A stretch of DNA of 64,000 nucleotides from Commensalibacter oyaizuii (GCF_029953265.1 NZ_JASBAO010000001.1:310001-374000), one strand, 5' to 3'; shown: positions 35,231 through 44,793, counted from the first letter of the stretch. Notes: generated from the letters alone by a model not told the origin. Program-made: numbers and translations.

Positions 35231-36741
35231 CGTATCAGAGCCTTGTTCGTCGTCTTTACATTTAAATGACAGTAGAGCGTTAAAAAAAACAATCCAAAGA
35301 GAAAGATGATTACATCAATAGTGATATATATATAATTCCTATTTAATAATGCCGTTTTTAAAAGTGAATAAGTTGTAATATATTCCACGATAGGCAACAA
35401 TAAACATATAGAAGAAAGCAATAAAATTAGAGATTTCCAACCAAATCTTATTTTGTTTAATAATGCTGAAAGCAAGCTAAATACAAATATAATGAGAAAT
35501 GTGATAAAGAAACAATTAATTTCCCATACTATTCGCTCATCAAGATGAATGGGTAATAAGCGATTAATCCAAAATAGTGATGATATTGAGATCAATGTCC
35601 CCATGATTATTCCCATATTAACACCTTCGATTAATTTGTTAAAAAAACGTCGTGTGGGTAACAAAGCATCAGAAGCGTCATTTGGCTTTTTGTTTGAGTA
35701 ATACAAAAGGCCAGCAGCCAAGAAGATGGCGCTAATTAAACCCATAATAAAAAACAATATTCGTATGATTACAGAACCTGTCCTGACAGTATGAATCCCC
35801 AACAAAGTCTGTTTTACGAATAATGGACGAGATATTTGTTGGGTAGATGAAGAGGGCTCGTAATTTTGTTTATTAAAAGCAATAAAATTCTTTAAACGTG
35901 CGATATGACGATCATCTTTTTCGTAAAATCGAATTTCTTTAGGGGTAAAGGCAATAGTGCCAGGAAGGCTGGAAAAATGTTCTTGAGCCTTATTCATCAG
36001 GGGGTACAAGTTTGGAATAATTCCTGGATTATCTGCAGGTTGTTGAAGATTTGGTTGTGAAATATTGACCCTAGAGTGTGTAGTCGATGTATTAGGTAAA
36101 TATCGTGGTGCTAAGAATAGCAGTCCACTAATGGCGATAATTAATAAGAAGGGTAAAAAAAACAGACCAATAGAGGTATGAAGATCAAACTTAAATCGTG
36201 GGGATGTGGGCTTGGGCTGGATAATAAAAACAAATTTTAAATAATGGACGCAGTAAATACAAAGACCAGTGATAATTGAAAAAATAAATAGAATAGAAAT
36301 GATTAATACAATCATTCCTCCCGTTTCACGGCCGATAAACAGGTTGTTGTGTAAGCTATCGATGAAATAGCCTCCACCCGTTGCGCGTGTAAAAATTACC
36401 TTTCCCGATTGGGGATGGATTATAGAGCCTTGTAATAAGTTCCCTTGATGGTGAATGACACGGATGAAAGGGTCACGATCAGAAGGCAACACAATAAGGT
36501 TCTTTCTAACATGTTTGTTTTGTGACCATAATATATATGCATGATCTAAAGCTGCGGTGGTAATGTTAGAGGAAGGTCTGTATTGTCCTAATTCAGGTTG
36601 CATCCAAAGTGTAATTTCTTTGTCGAAAATGGATATTGTCCCTGAAATTAAAATAACGAACAAAAACCATCCACTGATTAAACCTATCCAGCGATGATTC
36701 CATTTACAAAATGCGAGGAGTGTTTCAGACATTTTAACCAT
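35227..36741 (-). CDS. PepSY-domain inner membrane protein, probably iron-related
   Basis: This PepSY-associated membrane protein of about 504 residues begins KWNHRWIGLISGWFLFVILISGTISIFDKEI, the signature first helix of the family. It has about seven to eight helices in all, with periplasmic segments between them. Relatives are thought to be ferric or siderophore reductases, or to accompany iron uptake. The frame extends to a TTG at 36771, but that overlaps a Fur-box match at 36751-36769, so I place the start at the ATG at 36741 (36732 is also possible). No TonB receptor lies next to it. Confidence 0.85.
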   Translation of the reverse strand: MVKMSETLLAFCKWNHRWIGLISGWFLFVILISGTISIFDKEITLWMQPELGQYRPSSNITTAALDHAYILWSQNKHVRKNLIVLPSDRDPFIRVIHHQGNLLQGSIIHPQSGKVIFTRATGGGYFIDSLHNNLFIGRETGGMIVLIISILFIFSIITGLCIYCVHYLKFVFIIQPKPTSPRFKFDLHTSIGLFFLPFLLIIAISGLLFLAPRYLPNTSTTHSRVNISQPNLQQPADNPGIIPNLYPLMNKAQEHFSSLPGTIAFTPKEIRFYEKDDRHIARLKNFIAFNKQNYEPSSSTQQISRPLFVKQTLLGIHTVRTGSVIIRILFFIMGLISAIFLAAGLLYYSNKKPNDASDALLPTRRFFNKLIEGVNMGIIMGTLISISSLFWINRLLPIHLDERIVWEINCFFITFLIIFVFSLLSALLNKIRFGWKSLILLLSSICLLLPIVEYITTYSLLKTALLNRNYIYITIDVIIFLFGLFFLTLYCHLNVKTTNKALIR

Positions 36742-36750
36742 TACAAAATT

Positions 36751-36769
36751 AATAATGATTATCAATATC
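36751..36769 (-). promoter_or_regulatory. Fur-box candidate upstream of the PepSY gene
   Basis: AATAATGATTATCAATATC matches 16 of 19 positions of the classical Fur consensus (GATAATGATAATCATTATC). It lies directly upstream of the PepSY start, where bound Fur would block transcription in iron-replete cells. It also faces a small plus-strand gene 127 bases away. Alphaproteobacteria sometimes use Irr or RirA in place of Fur, so the regulator is inferred. Confidence 0.65.
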
Positions 36770-36895
36770 AATGTAAGAAAATAAATTCTACTTTATATTC
36801 TTTTGCTTGGTATTATTATATCGAAATGTGTCATTTTGGCTCGGTATTAAAATATTGTAATGTCGATTTTATTTACAAATACTAGGGGGGTATAA

Positions 36896-37000
36896 ATGAC
36901 TGTTGAATTAGCTCTAGCCCTAGCACCCCTGATTGCCTACGGTATTGCTATGATTGGCATTATAGTTCTGATCATCATTAAAGTTATTCGTAATAGATGA
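36896..37000 (+). CDS. 34-residue single-helix membrane peptide (unrecognised)
   Basis: An ATG at 36896 opens a 34-codon frame ending with TGA at 36998-37000. An AGGGGGG Shine-Dalgarno lies six bases upstream, among the strongest in the window. The peptide starts MTVELALALAPLIAYG, continues with an unbroken Ile/Val/Leu helix and ends KVIRNR, so a single membrane helix with a positive cytosolic tail is expected. It sits alone between the Fur-box PepSY unit (divergent) and the glycosylase gene (convergent). I do not recognise it as a known small subunit such as CydX or KdpF. Confidence 0.6.
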   Translation: MTVELALALAPLIAYGIAMIGIIVLIIIKVIRNR

Positions 37001-37014
37001 GTAAACTATATAAA

Positions 37015-37647
37015 CTATAATTTGTTTTTAATAGAATGAATGACAGCTTCAAACATTTCAGTCGTCAGAACCCCAGTGCTGGTATTATAGCGTGAGACAT
37101 GGTAACTGTTAACAACAGTGATGGCTTCGTTGATTTGATAAAACTGGCCATGTTTAAATTTAATTTTGGATACAGGTTGGTTAAAACAGGCTAGAATGTT
37201 TTTGTGAGCGATAACGCCTAAGGTCAATATTATCTTTAAATTAGGCATGTTTTGCAATTCGCGCAGCAAGAATGGGCGACAGTTTTTTTCTTCTTGTGTT
37301 GTTGGTTTATTTTCTGGTGGAACGCAGCGTACTGCATTTAATATGCGACAATTTATTAATTGTAATCCATCTTGTGGATTTGCTTTATAAATTCCAGATG
37401 CAAAATTGTATTTAATAAGGGTTTCATAAAGCAACATACCAGCATAGTCCCCAGTAAAAGGACGTCCAGTAAGATTAGCTCCCTTTACCCCTGGTGCCAA
37501 ACCAACAATTAGTAATTCAGCATTCTGTTTCCCCCAAGGGGAGACAGGCCCATTCCATCCTTCAGGATATAATTGCTTATTTTGTTGTCTATATGCTACT
37601 AACCGCGGACATATTGGACAATTAGTACCAGGTTCTGTAGATTTCAT
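37015..37647 (-). CDS. Type 5 uracil-DNA glycosylase (UdgB)
   Basis: The 210-residue repair glycosylase contains GLAPGVKGANLTGRPFTGDYAG, the active-site motif of family 5, which also removes hypoxanthine and other deaminated bases. The second motif SYHVSRYNTSTGVLT stands in for the usual SYHPSRQNT form, with Pro replaced by Val. The N-terminal CPICPRL plus later cysteines in NAVRCVPP and EEKNCRPF can bind the Fe-S cluster of the family. It is probably co-transcribed with the NYN gene 18 bases upstream. Confidence 0.9.
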   Translation of the reverse strand: MKSTEPGTNCPICPRLVAYRQQNKQLYPEGWNGPVSPWGKQNAELLIVGLAPGVKGANLTGRPFTGDYAGMLLYETLIKYNFASGIYKANPQDGLQLINCRILNAVRCVPPENKPTTQEEKNCRPFLLRELQNMPNLKIILTLGVIAHKNILACFNQPVSKIKFKHGQFYQINEAITVVNSYHVSRYNTSTGVLTTEMFEAVIHSIKNKL

Positions 37648-37665
37648 TTAAAATTAAGCGTGAAA

Positions 37666-38253
37666 TTATTCTTCGGCGAAAGGGATAACAGGATTAGGAA
37701 TATCGTTTTGTGAATTATTGTCACCAGAACGACGGGTGAATTCTGGGGCAATGTCAACCAAATCTAAAAATTGATCTGCTTGTCTACGTAATTCATCGCC
37801 AACCATCGGGGGATTGGTTTTAACGGATGAAATAACAGTGACCCGTACGCCCTGTCTTTGTACAGATTCAACCAAACGGCGTAAATCGGCATCTCCACTA
37901 AATAGGACAGCATGGTCGATATGGGGGGCGATTTCCATCATATCCACTGCAAGTTCGATATCCATGCTGCCTTTAATACGTCTGCGTCCATTTTGATCGG
38001 TGAATTCACGTGCATTTTTGGTTACTAGGAAAAAACCATTATATGCCAACCAGTCCGTTAGAGGCTTTAGAGGGGAATATTCTTCAGTGTCCAGTACGGC
38101 TGAATAATAATATGCGCGAACAACGTTACAATGTTTTCTGAAAAAAACTAATAAATTTCTATAATCAACGTCAAATCCCAAATTGCGCGAGGCGGAATAT
38201 AAATTTGCACCATCAATAAACAGACAAACTTTTTCATTTTCTCTAAAAAACAT
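37666..38253 (-). CDS. NYN-domain (LabA/DUF88 family) putative ribonuclease
   Basis: This 195-residue PIN-like nuclease has acidic metal-binding residues in LFIDGANLY (D14), KGSMDIELAVDMM and LFSGDADLRRLVE, the order expected for the NYN/LabA family. NYN proteins process or degrade RNA, but the target here is unknown. The C-terminus is a short Asn/Pro-rich tail. It is divergent from folK and upstream of the glycosylase gene. Confidence 0.9.
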   Translation of the reverse strand: MFFRENEKVCLFIDGANLYSASRNLGFDVDYRNLLVFFRKHCNVVRAYYYSAVLDTEEYSPLKPLTDWLAYNGFFLVTKNAREFTDQNGRRRIKGSMDIELAVDMMEIAPHIDHAVLFSGDADLRRLVESVQRQGVRVTVISSVKTNPPMVGDELRRQADQFLDLVDIAPEFTRRSGDNNSQNDIPNPVIPFAEE

Positions 38254-38401
38254 TTAATATTCCCAAAGTAATTTATATCAAAAGGTGTAATTGAAATTTA
38301 AATTCAAATCATAGTTGATATCAATAAAGTCTCAGATAGTATATGCATAATATCCTTAATATGTCTCAATTAAGTTACGAATTATACGATTGATAAAAAT
38401 A

Positions 38402-38917
38402 ATGATTTTTATAGCAATAGGAAGCAATTTGCCCGGTGCTTGGTCTGATACTCCTTATGGTATGTGCCAAGAAGCCATTCAAAAAATTTCCAGTCGATTA
38501 CAATGCCAACCAATCAAAATCTCTCCATGGTATGAAACTAGCCCAATTCCACCATCTCCTCAACCACTTTATATTAATGGTATTATTGCGTTTCAGAAAA
38601 AAATTCAACCGGTCGAATTGTTATTTATTTTGAATGACATAGAAAAAGAAGCTGGTCGTATGCGTAATAAAGTTAACGAAGCACGACCGTTAGATTTAGA
38701 TATTATTGATATCGATGGGCTTGTTATTGACGATTTTCCAAGGTTAATTCTGCCTCACCCCCGTGCGCACCAACGCGGGTTTGTACTATACCCATTGCGC
38801 GATATTGCCCCTATGTGGACCCATCCATTATCACACAAAAGTGTTGAACAACTGATTTCTGAATTGCCTTTAGATCAGGAAATTGACCTATACCATAACC
38901 AAGTAGATAAGGTTTGA
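38402..38917 (+). CDS. folK: 2-amino-4-hydroxy-6-hydroxymethyldihydropteridine pyrophosphokinase
   Basis: The enzyme activates the pterin for folate synthesis by transferring pyrophosphate from ATP. The ATG at 38402 gives MIFIAIGSNLPG, the standard start, and 171 residues; the TTG at 38390 would only add four residues. ARPLDLDIIDIDG is the metal- and ATP-binding signature, and HPRAHQRGFVLYPLRDIAP closes the active site. It begins the plus-strand folK-rpoZ-rsh run. Confidence 0.96.
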   Translation: MIFIAIGSNLPGAWSDTPYGMCQEAIQKISSRLQCQPIKISPWYETSPIPPSPQPLYINGIIAFQKKIQPVELLFILNDIEKEAGRMRNKVNEARPLDLDIIDIDGLVIDDFPRLILPHPRAHQRGFVLYPLRDIAPMWTHPLSHKSVEQLISELPLDQEIDLYHNQVDKV

Positions 38918-38977
38918 TTTTTTTTCTTAGTTAGATTAAAAGTAAAGATTAATTTGAAATTTGGAGACTGGTTATCT

Positions 38978-39382
38978 ATGGCACGCGTTACTGTTGAAGA
39001 TTGTGTTGAAAAAATCCCTAACCGATTTGAACTGGTTTTATATGCTTCACAAAGGGCTCGAAATATTTCAAGAGGTGAGGCTATAACAGTTGAGCGGGAT
39101 AATGATAAGAATCCTGTCATTGCACTGCGTGAAATTGCAGAAGAAAAAGTTAATTTAGATTCAATTCAAAGCGACATTATTCGTTCGCTTGCGCGCGCGC
39201 CAGAACCAGAGCCCGTGGAAGAGGAAGTTGTTGATTTAATCCCAACAGAAAAGAATATTTTCGGATTACAGGATGTCTCTGCGGAAGAGGAAAGGCGCAA
39301 CGCTCCTACAAATTCATTTGAAAATATTAATGAAATTATGAACGAATTGGATCGACGTCGTTCAAATAATGAAAATTTTTAA
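38978..39382 (+). CDS. rpoZ: RNA polymerase omega subunit
   Basis: This small RNA polymerase subunit aids assembly and, in E. coli, forms part of a ppGpp-binding site. The frame is open from 38954, but the ATG at 38978 gives [23 protein letters not shown], the conserved start (134 residues). The family core ARNISRGE and [10 protein letters not shown] follow. The C-terminal 60 residues are acidic and rather long, as in other alphaproteobacteria. It sits 70 bases before rsh, a near-universal pairing in this class. Confidence 0.96.
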   Translation: MARVTVEDCVEKIPNRFELVLYASQRARNISRGEAITVERDNDKNPVIALREIAEEKVNLDSIQSDIIRSLARAPEPEPVEEEVVDLIPTEKNIFGLQDVSAEEERRNAPTNSFENINEIMNELDRRRSNNENF

Positions 39383-39452
39383 AATTATTTTTCTTCTTTT
39401 GCTTTTTACACCTATAATAGAACATGGGATTCATATAACAATTAGGATTTAA

Positions 39453-41729
39453 GTGGATAATATACATATTCCCATAGCATTAAGCGAAAGTGATCATATC
39501 GATTGTGAAGGTCTTATTCGTCATATTCGCAAGTATGATCCAGACGCTGATGTATCAATCGTTGAAAAAGCATTTAAGGTTGCTTTTAAAGCACATGAAA
39601 AGCAGTTTCGTGATAATGGGGCTCCGTATATTATCCATCCTTTAGCAGTTGCTAATATACTAGCGCATTTGCGTGTAGATATAGCCTCTATTGTGGTAGG
39701 GTTATTACACGATACAATCGAAGATACTGAGGTTACTCGCGAATTTTTAGAAAAAGAATTCGGTATTATTATTGCAGATTTGGTAGATGGTGTTACCAAG
39801 CTGACACGCTTAGAGCTGCAATCAGATCGAACCAAACAAGCAGAAAATTTCCGCAAGCTTGTTTTAGCTATGTCCAAAGATATTCGCGTTTTAATTGTTA
39901 AGCTTGCGGATCGGTTACATAATATGCGCACATTGCATTATGTACAACGGCTTGATCGCAAGCAGCGTATTGCCCGTGAAACAATGGATATTTACGCGCC
40001 TTTGGCTGAGCGTATTGGTATGGATAATGTCAAAACGGAATTGCAAAATATTGCCTTTTCTGTTCTAGAGCCAGAAGCCGATGCCTCAATCCGTGCCAGG
40101 TTGGTTTTCTTGCGTGGGCAAGGTGCTGACATTATTGAAGAGGTCTGTCGAGAGCTAAAAGCAGTTTGTCAAAAATCCGGTATAAAAAATGTAGAAGTTA
40201 CTGGGCGCGAGAAATCATGCTATTCCATTTGGGAGAAAATGAACAGACGGCAGGTGACTTTTGAACAATTATCTGATATTATGGCCTTTCGCATTGTCGT
40301 GGATACGAAAGAGGATTGTTATACTGCGCTTGGAATTGTTCACAGTTCATATCCTGTTGTGGCTGGACGATTTAAGGACTATATTTCAGCCCCCAAAGCA
40401 AATGGCTATCAAAGTATTCATACAGGGGTAACGTTACGACAGCCACGTAACCAGCGGATTGAAATACAAATCCGTACACAAGAAATGCATGATATTGCTG
40501 AAAATGGTGTTGCTTCTCACTGGATATATAAACAGCTGCCAGTGATGAATAATGCCGACCAGAACAAAGTTAATAATGATACATCTGAGATCGCCCCAAA
40601 ACTCAAAAAATTACGTTGGGTGCAAGATCTGTTAGATATATTAGAAGACTCTTCTGCACCTGATGAATTCTTAGAAAATACTAAGTTAGAGTTATATCAA
40701 GATCAGGTTTTCTGTTTCACCCCAAAAGGGGAATTGATTCAATTACCAAGAGGGGCAACGCCTGTTGATTTCGCCTATGCAGTCCACAGTCAGGTGGGAG
40801 ATCGGTGCGTCGGGGCGAAGGTTAATGGACGCTTGGTTCCATTACGGCATCAGTTACGAAACGGCGATCAGGTAGAGGTCATGACGGCGCGTGAGGGCAA
40901 TCCTTCCCCTTCATGGGAAAGATTTGTCGTCACTGGGAAAGCTAGGGCGCGTATACGCCACTATGTCAGTGCACAGCAAAAAGAAATTAAAATTGAAACT
41001 GGTCGTGTGGCTTTGGCCAAAGCTTTTAGGCAAGAAGGAATTGATGGTTCTCAAAAGATTTTAGAAACTATTTTAAAGCCATTAAAATTAGCCTCTGTTA
41101 CAGATTTATATATTGCTGTTGGAAATAATTCCTTATCTGCCAAAGATGTTGTGTATACAGCTTATCCAGAACTTAGACCTACTAAAAGAGCCCCACGCTT
41201 TGTTCCAGGGTTAAGTGAAAAATCTAAAACTTTTAATAATACAAATTCTTCGGATCAACATCGATCTATAGTTCCGCTGCGGGGTATGGGTAAAGGGATT
41301 ACTGTACATTTTGCAGGTTGTTGTCATCCATTGCCAGGTGATGAGATTGTTGGAATCGTTGCAACGGGAAAAGGAATTACCATCCATCGTAAAGAATGTC
41401 CAACGTTAAGCAGTTTTTCTGCCACGCCTGAGCGTTTTATGGATATGAATTGGGATTATGATATTATAGCCCACGCTGATTCAAAGAAAAATTATATTGG
41501 TCGAATTAAAGTTGTCAGTGAAAATGACAAGGATATTCTTGCTGTCATTGCGAATCGTACGGCTCAGTATGATGGGGGGATTTTGAATTTGAAAATTATT
41601 AATCGTCATATCGATTTTATAGAGATATTACTTGATCTAGAAGTAAGAGATATTCATCATTTAAATTCTGTTATTTTAGGATTGCAAATGGCCAAGGGGA
41701 TTGTTCATGTTGAACGATCACAGTCTTAG
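39453..41729 (+). CDS. rsh: Bifunctional (p)ppGpp synthetase/hydrolase (RelA/SpoT, Rsh)
   Basis: The 758-residue stringent-response enzyme makes and breaks (p)ppGpp. The N-terminal HD hydrolase domain is intact: H62 in IHPLAVA and HDTIED (H86, D87, E90, D91). The synthetase domain follows at about 240-360, with GREKSCYSIWEKM and APKANGYQSIHTGV. The TGS domain (VFCFTPKGELIQLPRGATPVDFAY) starts near residue 410, and a C-terminal ACT domain ends the protein. Both catalytic sites look complete, so it is the single bifunctional Rsh usual in alphaproteobacteria. The start codon is GTG at 39453. Confidence 0.97.
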   Translation: MDNIHIPIALSESDHIDCEGLIRHIRKYDPDADVSIVEKAFKVAFKAHEKQFRDNGAPYIIHPLAVANILAHLRVDIASIVVGLLHDTIEDTEVTREFLEKEFGIIIADLVDGVTKLTRLELQSDRTKQAENFRKLVLAMSKDIRVLIVKLADRLHNMRTLHYVQRLDRKQRIARETMDIYAPLAERIGMDNVKTELQNIAFSVLEPEADASIRARLVFLRGQGADIIEEVCRELKAVCQKSGIKNVEVTGREKSCYSIWEKMNRRQVTFEQLSDIMAFRIVVDTKEDCYTALGIVHSSYPVVAGRFKDYISAPKANGYQSIHTGVTLRQPRNQRIEIQIRTQEMHDIAENGVASHWIYKQLPVMNNADQNKVNNDTSEIAPKLKKLRWVQDLLDILEDSSAPDEFLENTKLELYQDQVFCFTPKGELIQLPRGATPVDFAYAVHSQVGDRCVGAKVNGRLVPLRHQLRNGDQVEVMTAREGNPSPSWERFVVTGKARARIRHYVSAQQKEIKIETGRVALAKAFRQEGIDGSQKILETILKPLKLASVTDLYIAVGNNSLSAKDVVYTAYPELRPTKRAPRFVPGLSEKSKTFNNTNSSDQHRSIVPLRGMGKGITVHFAGCCHPLPGDEIVGIVATGKGITIHRKECPTLSSFSATPERFMDMNWDYDIIAHADSKKNYIGRIKVVSENDKDILAVIANRTAQYDGGILNLKIINRHIDFIEILLDLEVRDIHHLNSVILGLQMAKGIVHVERSQS

Positions 41730-41747
41730 GAAATATAAGGGGGCTTT

Positions 41748-42152
41748 ATGATTGTAGGAATAGGCTCTGATCTATGCGATGTGCGTCGTATCGAAACTGT
41801 TTTAGAGCGTCATGACAGACGGTTTATCGAGCGCATTTTTACCAAAAGTGAGATACAAAAAGCAGAGAAGCGACACGGACAGACCCGTGTCGGGACATAT
41901 GCAAAGCGGTGGGCAGCAAAAGAAGCCTGTGCCAAAGCTTTAGGGACAGGGTTTTCCCAAGGTGTTTTTTATAACGATATTGAAGTTATTAGCCTGCCCA
42001 GTGGTCAGCCTGCTTTACAATTAAGAAATGGTGCTCTAAGACAATTACAACGGGTAATCAAAGAGGGATATATCGCGAATATTCATTTAACCATGACAGA
42101 TGAATTGCCATATGCTTTTGCACAAGTCATTATAGAATCTATCCCTGATTAA
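41748..42152 (+). CDS. acpS: Holo-[acyl-carrier-protein] synthase
   Basis: This enzyme attaches 4'-phosphopantetheine to apo-ACP. The 134-residue protein has the magnesium-binding aspartate in IVGIGSDLCDVRRIE and the second motif RWAAKEACAKALGTG. It lies 18 bases after rsh and 35 before lepB in an apparent operon, the usual order in alphaproteobacteria. Confidence 0.97.
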   Translation: MIVGIGSDLCDVRRIETVLERHDRRFIERIFTKSEIQKAEKRHGQTRVGTYAKRWAAKEACAKALGTGFSQGVFYNDIEVISLPSGQPALQLRNGALRQLQRVIKEGYIANIHLTMTDELPYAFAQVIIESIPD

Positions 42153-42187
42153 AGGAAAATATATATAAAGATGATTGATAAAAATAT

Positions 42188-43051
42188 ATGAGTGATCAGT
42201 TTAAAAAGAAGCCAGGTTATGATGGATCTGTTGATCATCCAGAACAACAGCCAACCAAAGCACAACAGGTAAAAGAATTAATTTCAACAGTGTTTTGGGC
42301 TGTTGTTATTATAGTTGTTGTTCGCTGTTTTTTGTTTGCTCCATTTAATATTCCTTCAGGATCCATGATCCCGACATTAAGAATTGGTGATTATATTTTC
42401 GTAAGTAAATATAGTTATGGTTTTTCAAAATATTCCTTCTTTTTTTCGCAACCTAATTTTCAGGGGCGGATATTCTACTCCCCACCTCAACGTGGGGATG
42501 TTGCCGTTTTTAGAAGCACAAAACCGCCTTTTGATTATTATGTAAAGCGTATTATTGGCTTGCCAGGAGATACCATACAGGTAAAAAATAGTATTTTGTA
42601 TATTAATGGTGATGCAGTTAAACGGAAGTTTGATGGGCCTTTTACTTACCAAGAATCTTTAAATAAACCTGAAATTACTGAGAATTTATACACGGAATTT
42701 TTACCCCGCAAAGATGGCCAAATTGTCGAGCATAAAATCTTACAGTCGATTGTAAATGAATATTATCAATCTCCTGTTCTCCCTGATGGAAACTTGAATG
42801 TCGATTATACAATCCCTTATTTAGTGCCTGAAGGGCATTTTTTCGCCATGGGGGATAATCGTGACCATAGTGCTGACAGTCGTTTTATCGATCCAGACAG
42901 TCCAGATTATTTGGGGTATGTTCCTATTGAGAATTTAATTGGTAAGGTGCAATTTATTTTTTATTCATATGATAGTAAATATCCTGTTTGGCAGTTTTGG
43001 CATTGGCCACAAGAAGTCCGCTGGAATCGATTATTTAAGTCTGTAAAATGA
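42188..43051 (+). CDS. lepB: Signal peptidase I
   Basis: The inner-membrane protease that removes Sec signal peptides. The 287-residue protein has a cytosolic N-terminus, one membrane helix (about 29-51), then the catalytic serine S59 in NIPSGSMIPTL and the general-base lysine K120 in YYVKRIIGLPGD. GDNRDHSADSR is the conserved box near the C-terminus. Its stop overlaps the rnc start (ATGA). Confidence 0.97.
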   Translation: MSDQFKKKPGYDGSVDHPEQQPTKAQQVKELISTVFWAVVIIVVVRCFLFAPFNIPSGSMIPTLRIGDYIFVSKYSYGFSKYSFFFSQPNFQGRIFYSPPQRGDVAVFRSTKPPFDYYVKRIIGLPGDTIQVKNSILYINGDAVKRKFDGPFTYQESLNKPEITENLYTEFLPRKDGQIVEHKILQSIVNEYYQSPVLPDGNLNVDYTIPYLVPEGHFFAMGDNRDHSADSRFIDPDSPDYLGYVPIENLIGKVQFIFYSYDSKYPVWQFWHWPQEVRWNRLFKSVK

Positions 43052-43800
43052 AAGTAGAAACACAAGAGAAACCGCTGCATCCATCTGAAAAATTGTTAGA
43101 GGATCGACTAGGATATCAATTCAGATCGAAATCCCTATTACAGAAGGCATTGACCCACCGTTCAGCGGTTTATGAACACAGATCTTCTCGCAATAAAGCC
43201 CGAAGAGTGCGGTCAAACGAACGTTTAGAATTTATTGGTGATCGCGTTTTAGGGTTGGTCATGGCTGAATGGTTGTTGAAACGATATCCAAACGAGCAAG
43301 AGGGCGATTTAGGACCTCGTCATGCCCATCTAGTTTCTAAAACTGTGTTAGCCCAAATTGCTGCGAAACTGGAATTATTTGAAGCAATTCACGTTGCCTC
43401 TCATGAAGAAAAAGTGGGTGTTCACCATACTGATAGTGTGTTGGCCGATGCGGTTGAAGCTATTTTAGGGGCAATGTATCTCGATGGTGGCTTGGCGCCT
43501 GTTTGCAAATTAGTTCATAAAGTGTGGGCGGATATTATTGAATCCCAACCTTTGCCCCCCAAAGATTCTAAAACTGCACTGCAAGAATGGGTTTTAGCCA
43601 GAGCTCTACCTTTACCTATATATGAGTTGATCTCTCAAGAAGGGCCATCTCATACCCCTGTTTTTGTTATCAGAGTGGTTGTTCAAGATATAGAAGGGCG
43701 TGGCGAGGGGCGCAGTAAGCGGATTGCGGAAAGTGCTGCTGCCAAAGACTTGCTTGATAAATTAAATAAAATTAAAAAAGTTAAAAATAGGATAAAATAA
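43048..43800 (+). CDS. rnc: Ribonuclease III
   Basis: This double-strand-specific endoribonuclease processes rRNA and other structured RNAs. The 250-residue protein has the catalytic signature ERLEFIGDRVLGLVMAEWL and VLADAVEAILGAMYLDGG in the nuclease domain. A C-terminal double-stranded RNA-binding domain starts near residue 170 (DSKTALQEWV). It overlaps lepB by four bases and era by one base, indicating tight coupling. Confidence 0.97.
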   Translation: MKVETQEKPLHPSEKLLEDRLGYQFRSKSLLQKALTHRSAVYEHRSSRNKARRVRSNERLEFIGDRVLGLVMAEWLLKRYPNEQEGDLGPRHAHLVSKTVLAQIAAKLELFEAIHVASHEEKVGVHHTDSVLADAVEAILGAMYLDGGLAPVCKLVHKVWADIIESQPLPPKDSKTALQEWVLARALPLPIYELISQEGPSHTPVFVIRVVVQDIEGRGEGRSKRIAESAAAKDLLDKLNKIKKVKNRIK

Positions 43801-44684
43801 TGCGCTGTGGCTTTGTGGCTTTGATTGGGGCACCTAATGCAGGGAAATCCACGTTATTAAATAAAATGGTTGGTGCGAAACTTTCTATTGTTAGTCCAAA
43901 GGCACAAACAACGCGTATGCGAGTTTTGGGCATTGTTGTTCATCAACAAACACAGATTTTATTGATGGATACCCCTGGTATATTTAAACCTAAACGTAAA
44001 TTAGATGAAGCAATGGTTGCTGCTGCGTGGACAGGTGTGGTTGATGCCGATGTTACAACGTTATTAATTGACGCCAATATTGGATTAACAGAAGAAAATT
44101 TAAAAATTATTCAGCAGTTAAAAGAAACTTCACGTCGAATCTGGCTGGTGCTTAATAAGATTGATAAAGTAATCCCTCAAAAGCTATTACCTTTGACAGA
44201 GGCTATTACAACATTATTACCTATTGAACGCAGTTTTATGGTTAGCGCACGGAATGGAAGTGGTGTTGATGATTTGTTGGATGCTTTGGCTGAGGATCTG
44301 CCTGAGGGACCTTGGTTATATCCAGAAGATGATTTAACCAATTTACCAGACCGTTTGTTGGCAGCAGAATTAGTCCGTGAGCAAATTTTTTTACAAACGC
44401 ACGAGGAAATTCCTTACTCTGTTACCGTTGAAACAGAGAGTTTTAAAGAAAGGCCAGATGGTTCCATTCGCATAGATGCTACGATTTATGTATCACGTGC
44501 CAATCATAAAGCTATTATTATTGGTGACAAAGGTCAAAAAATCCGTTTGATTGGTGAACGTTCGAGGAAAGAGCTAGGTCGCTTGTTAGAGCGTCAGTGC
44601 CATTTATTTTTAGTGGTTAAGGAACGTAAAGGATGGGATAGCGAAAAGGCTCGCTTAAAGGCGATTGGCTTAGAAGACTTTTAA
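43800..44684 (+). CDS. era: GTPase Era
   Basis: A GTPase needed for 16S rRNA maturation and 30S assembly. The 294-residue protein has G1 GAPNAGKS (residues 10-17), G3 DTPGI and G4 NKID, then a C-terminal KH RNA-binding domain with IIIGDKGQKIRLIGERSRKEL. It ends the lepB-rnc-era set. The next gene, pyrH, begins after a 109-base AT-rich gap, so a separate promoter there is likely. Confidence 0.97.
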   Translation: MRCGFVALIGAPNAGKSTLLNKMVGAKLSIVSPKAQTTRMRVLGIVVHQQTQILLMDTPGIFKPKRKLDEAMVAAAWTGVVDADVTTLLIDANIGLTEENLKIIQQLKETSRRIWLVLNKIDKVIPQKLLPLTEAITTLLPIERSFMVSARNGSGVDDLLDALAEDLPEGPWLYPEDDLTNLPDRLLAAELVREQIFLQTHEEIPYSVTVETESFKERPDGSIRIDATIYVSRANHKAIIIGDKGQKIRLIGERSRKELGRLLERQCHLFLVVKERKGWDSEKARLKAIGLEDF

Positions 44685-44793
44685 AAATTTGTGACCAAAA
44701 TATTAGGTTAAAATAAAATTCCATACTTTTAAAAAAAAAATTGCTGTTGTAGTATTTGTTACCGTTGAATAAAAATAACCAGTGTGAAAAATA

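Noticed and set aside
36694-36885. 63-codon plus-strand frame crossing the PepSY start and Fur box
   Set aside because: It runs antisense into the PepSY coding region and across the operator, has odd Tyr/Lys/Asn-rich content and no Shine-Dalgarno.
39521-39931. 136-codon minus-strand open frame inside rsh
   Set aside because: The plus-strand HD-domain sequence is fully conserved here; the reverse frame is incidental.
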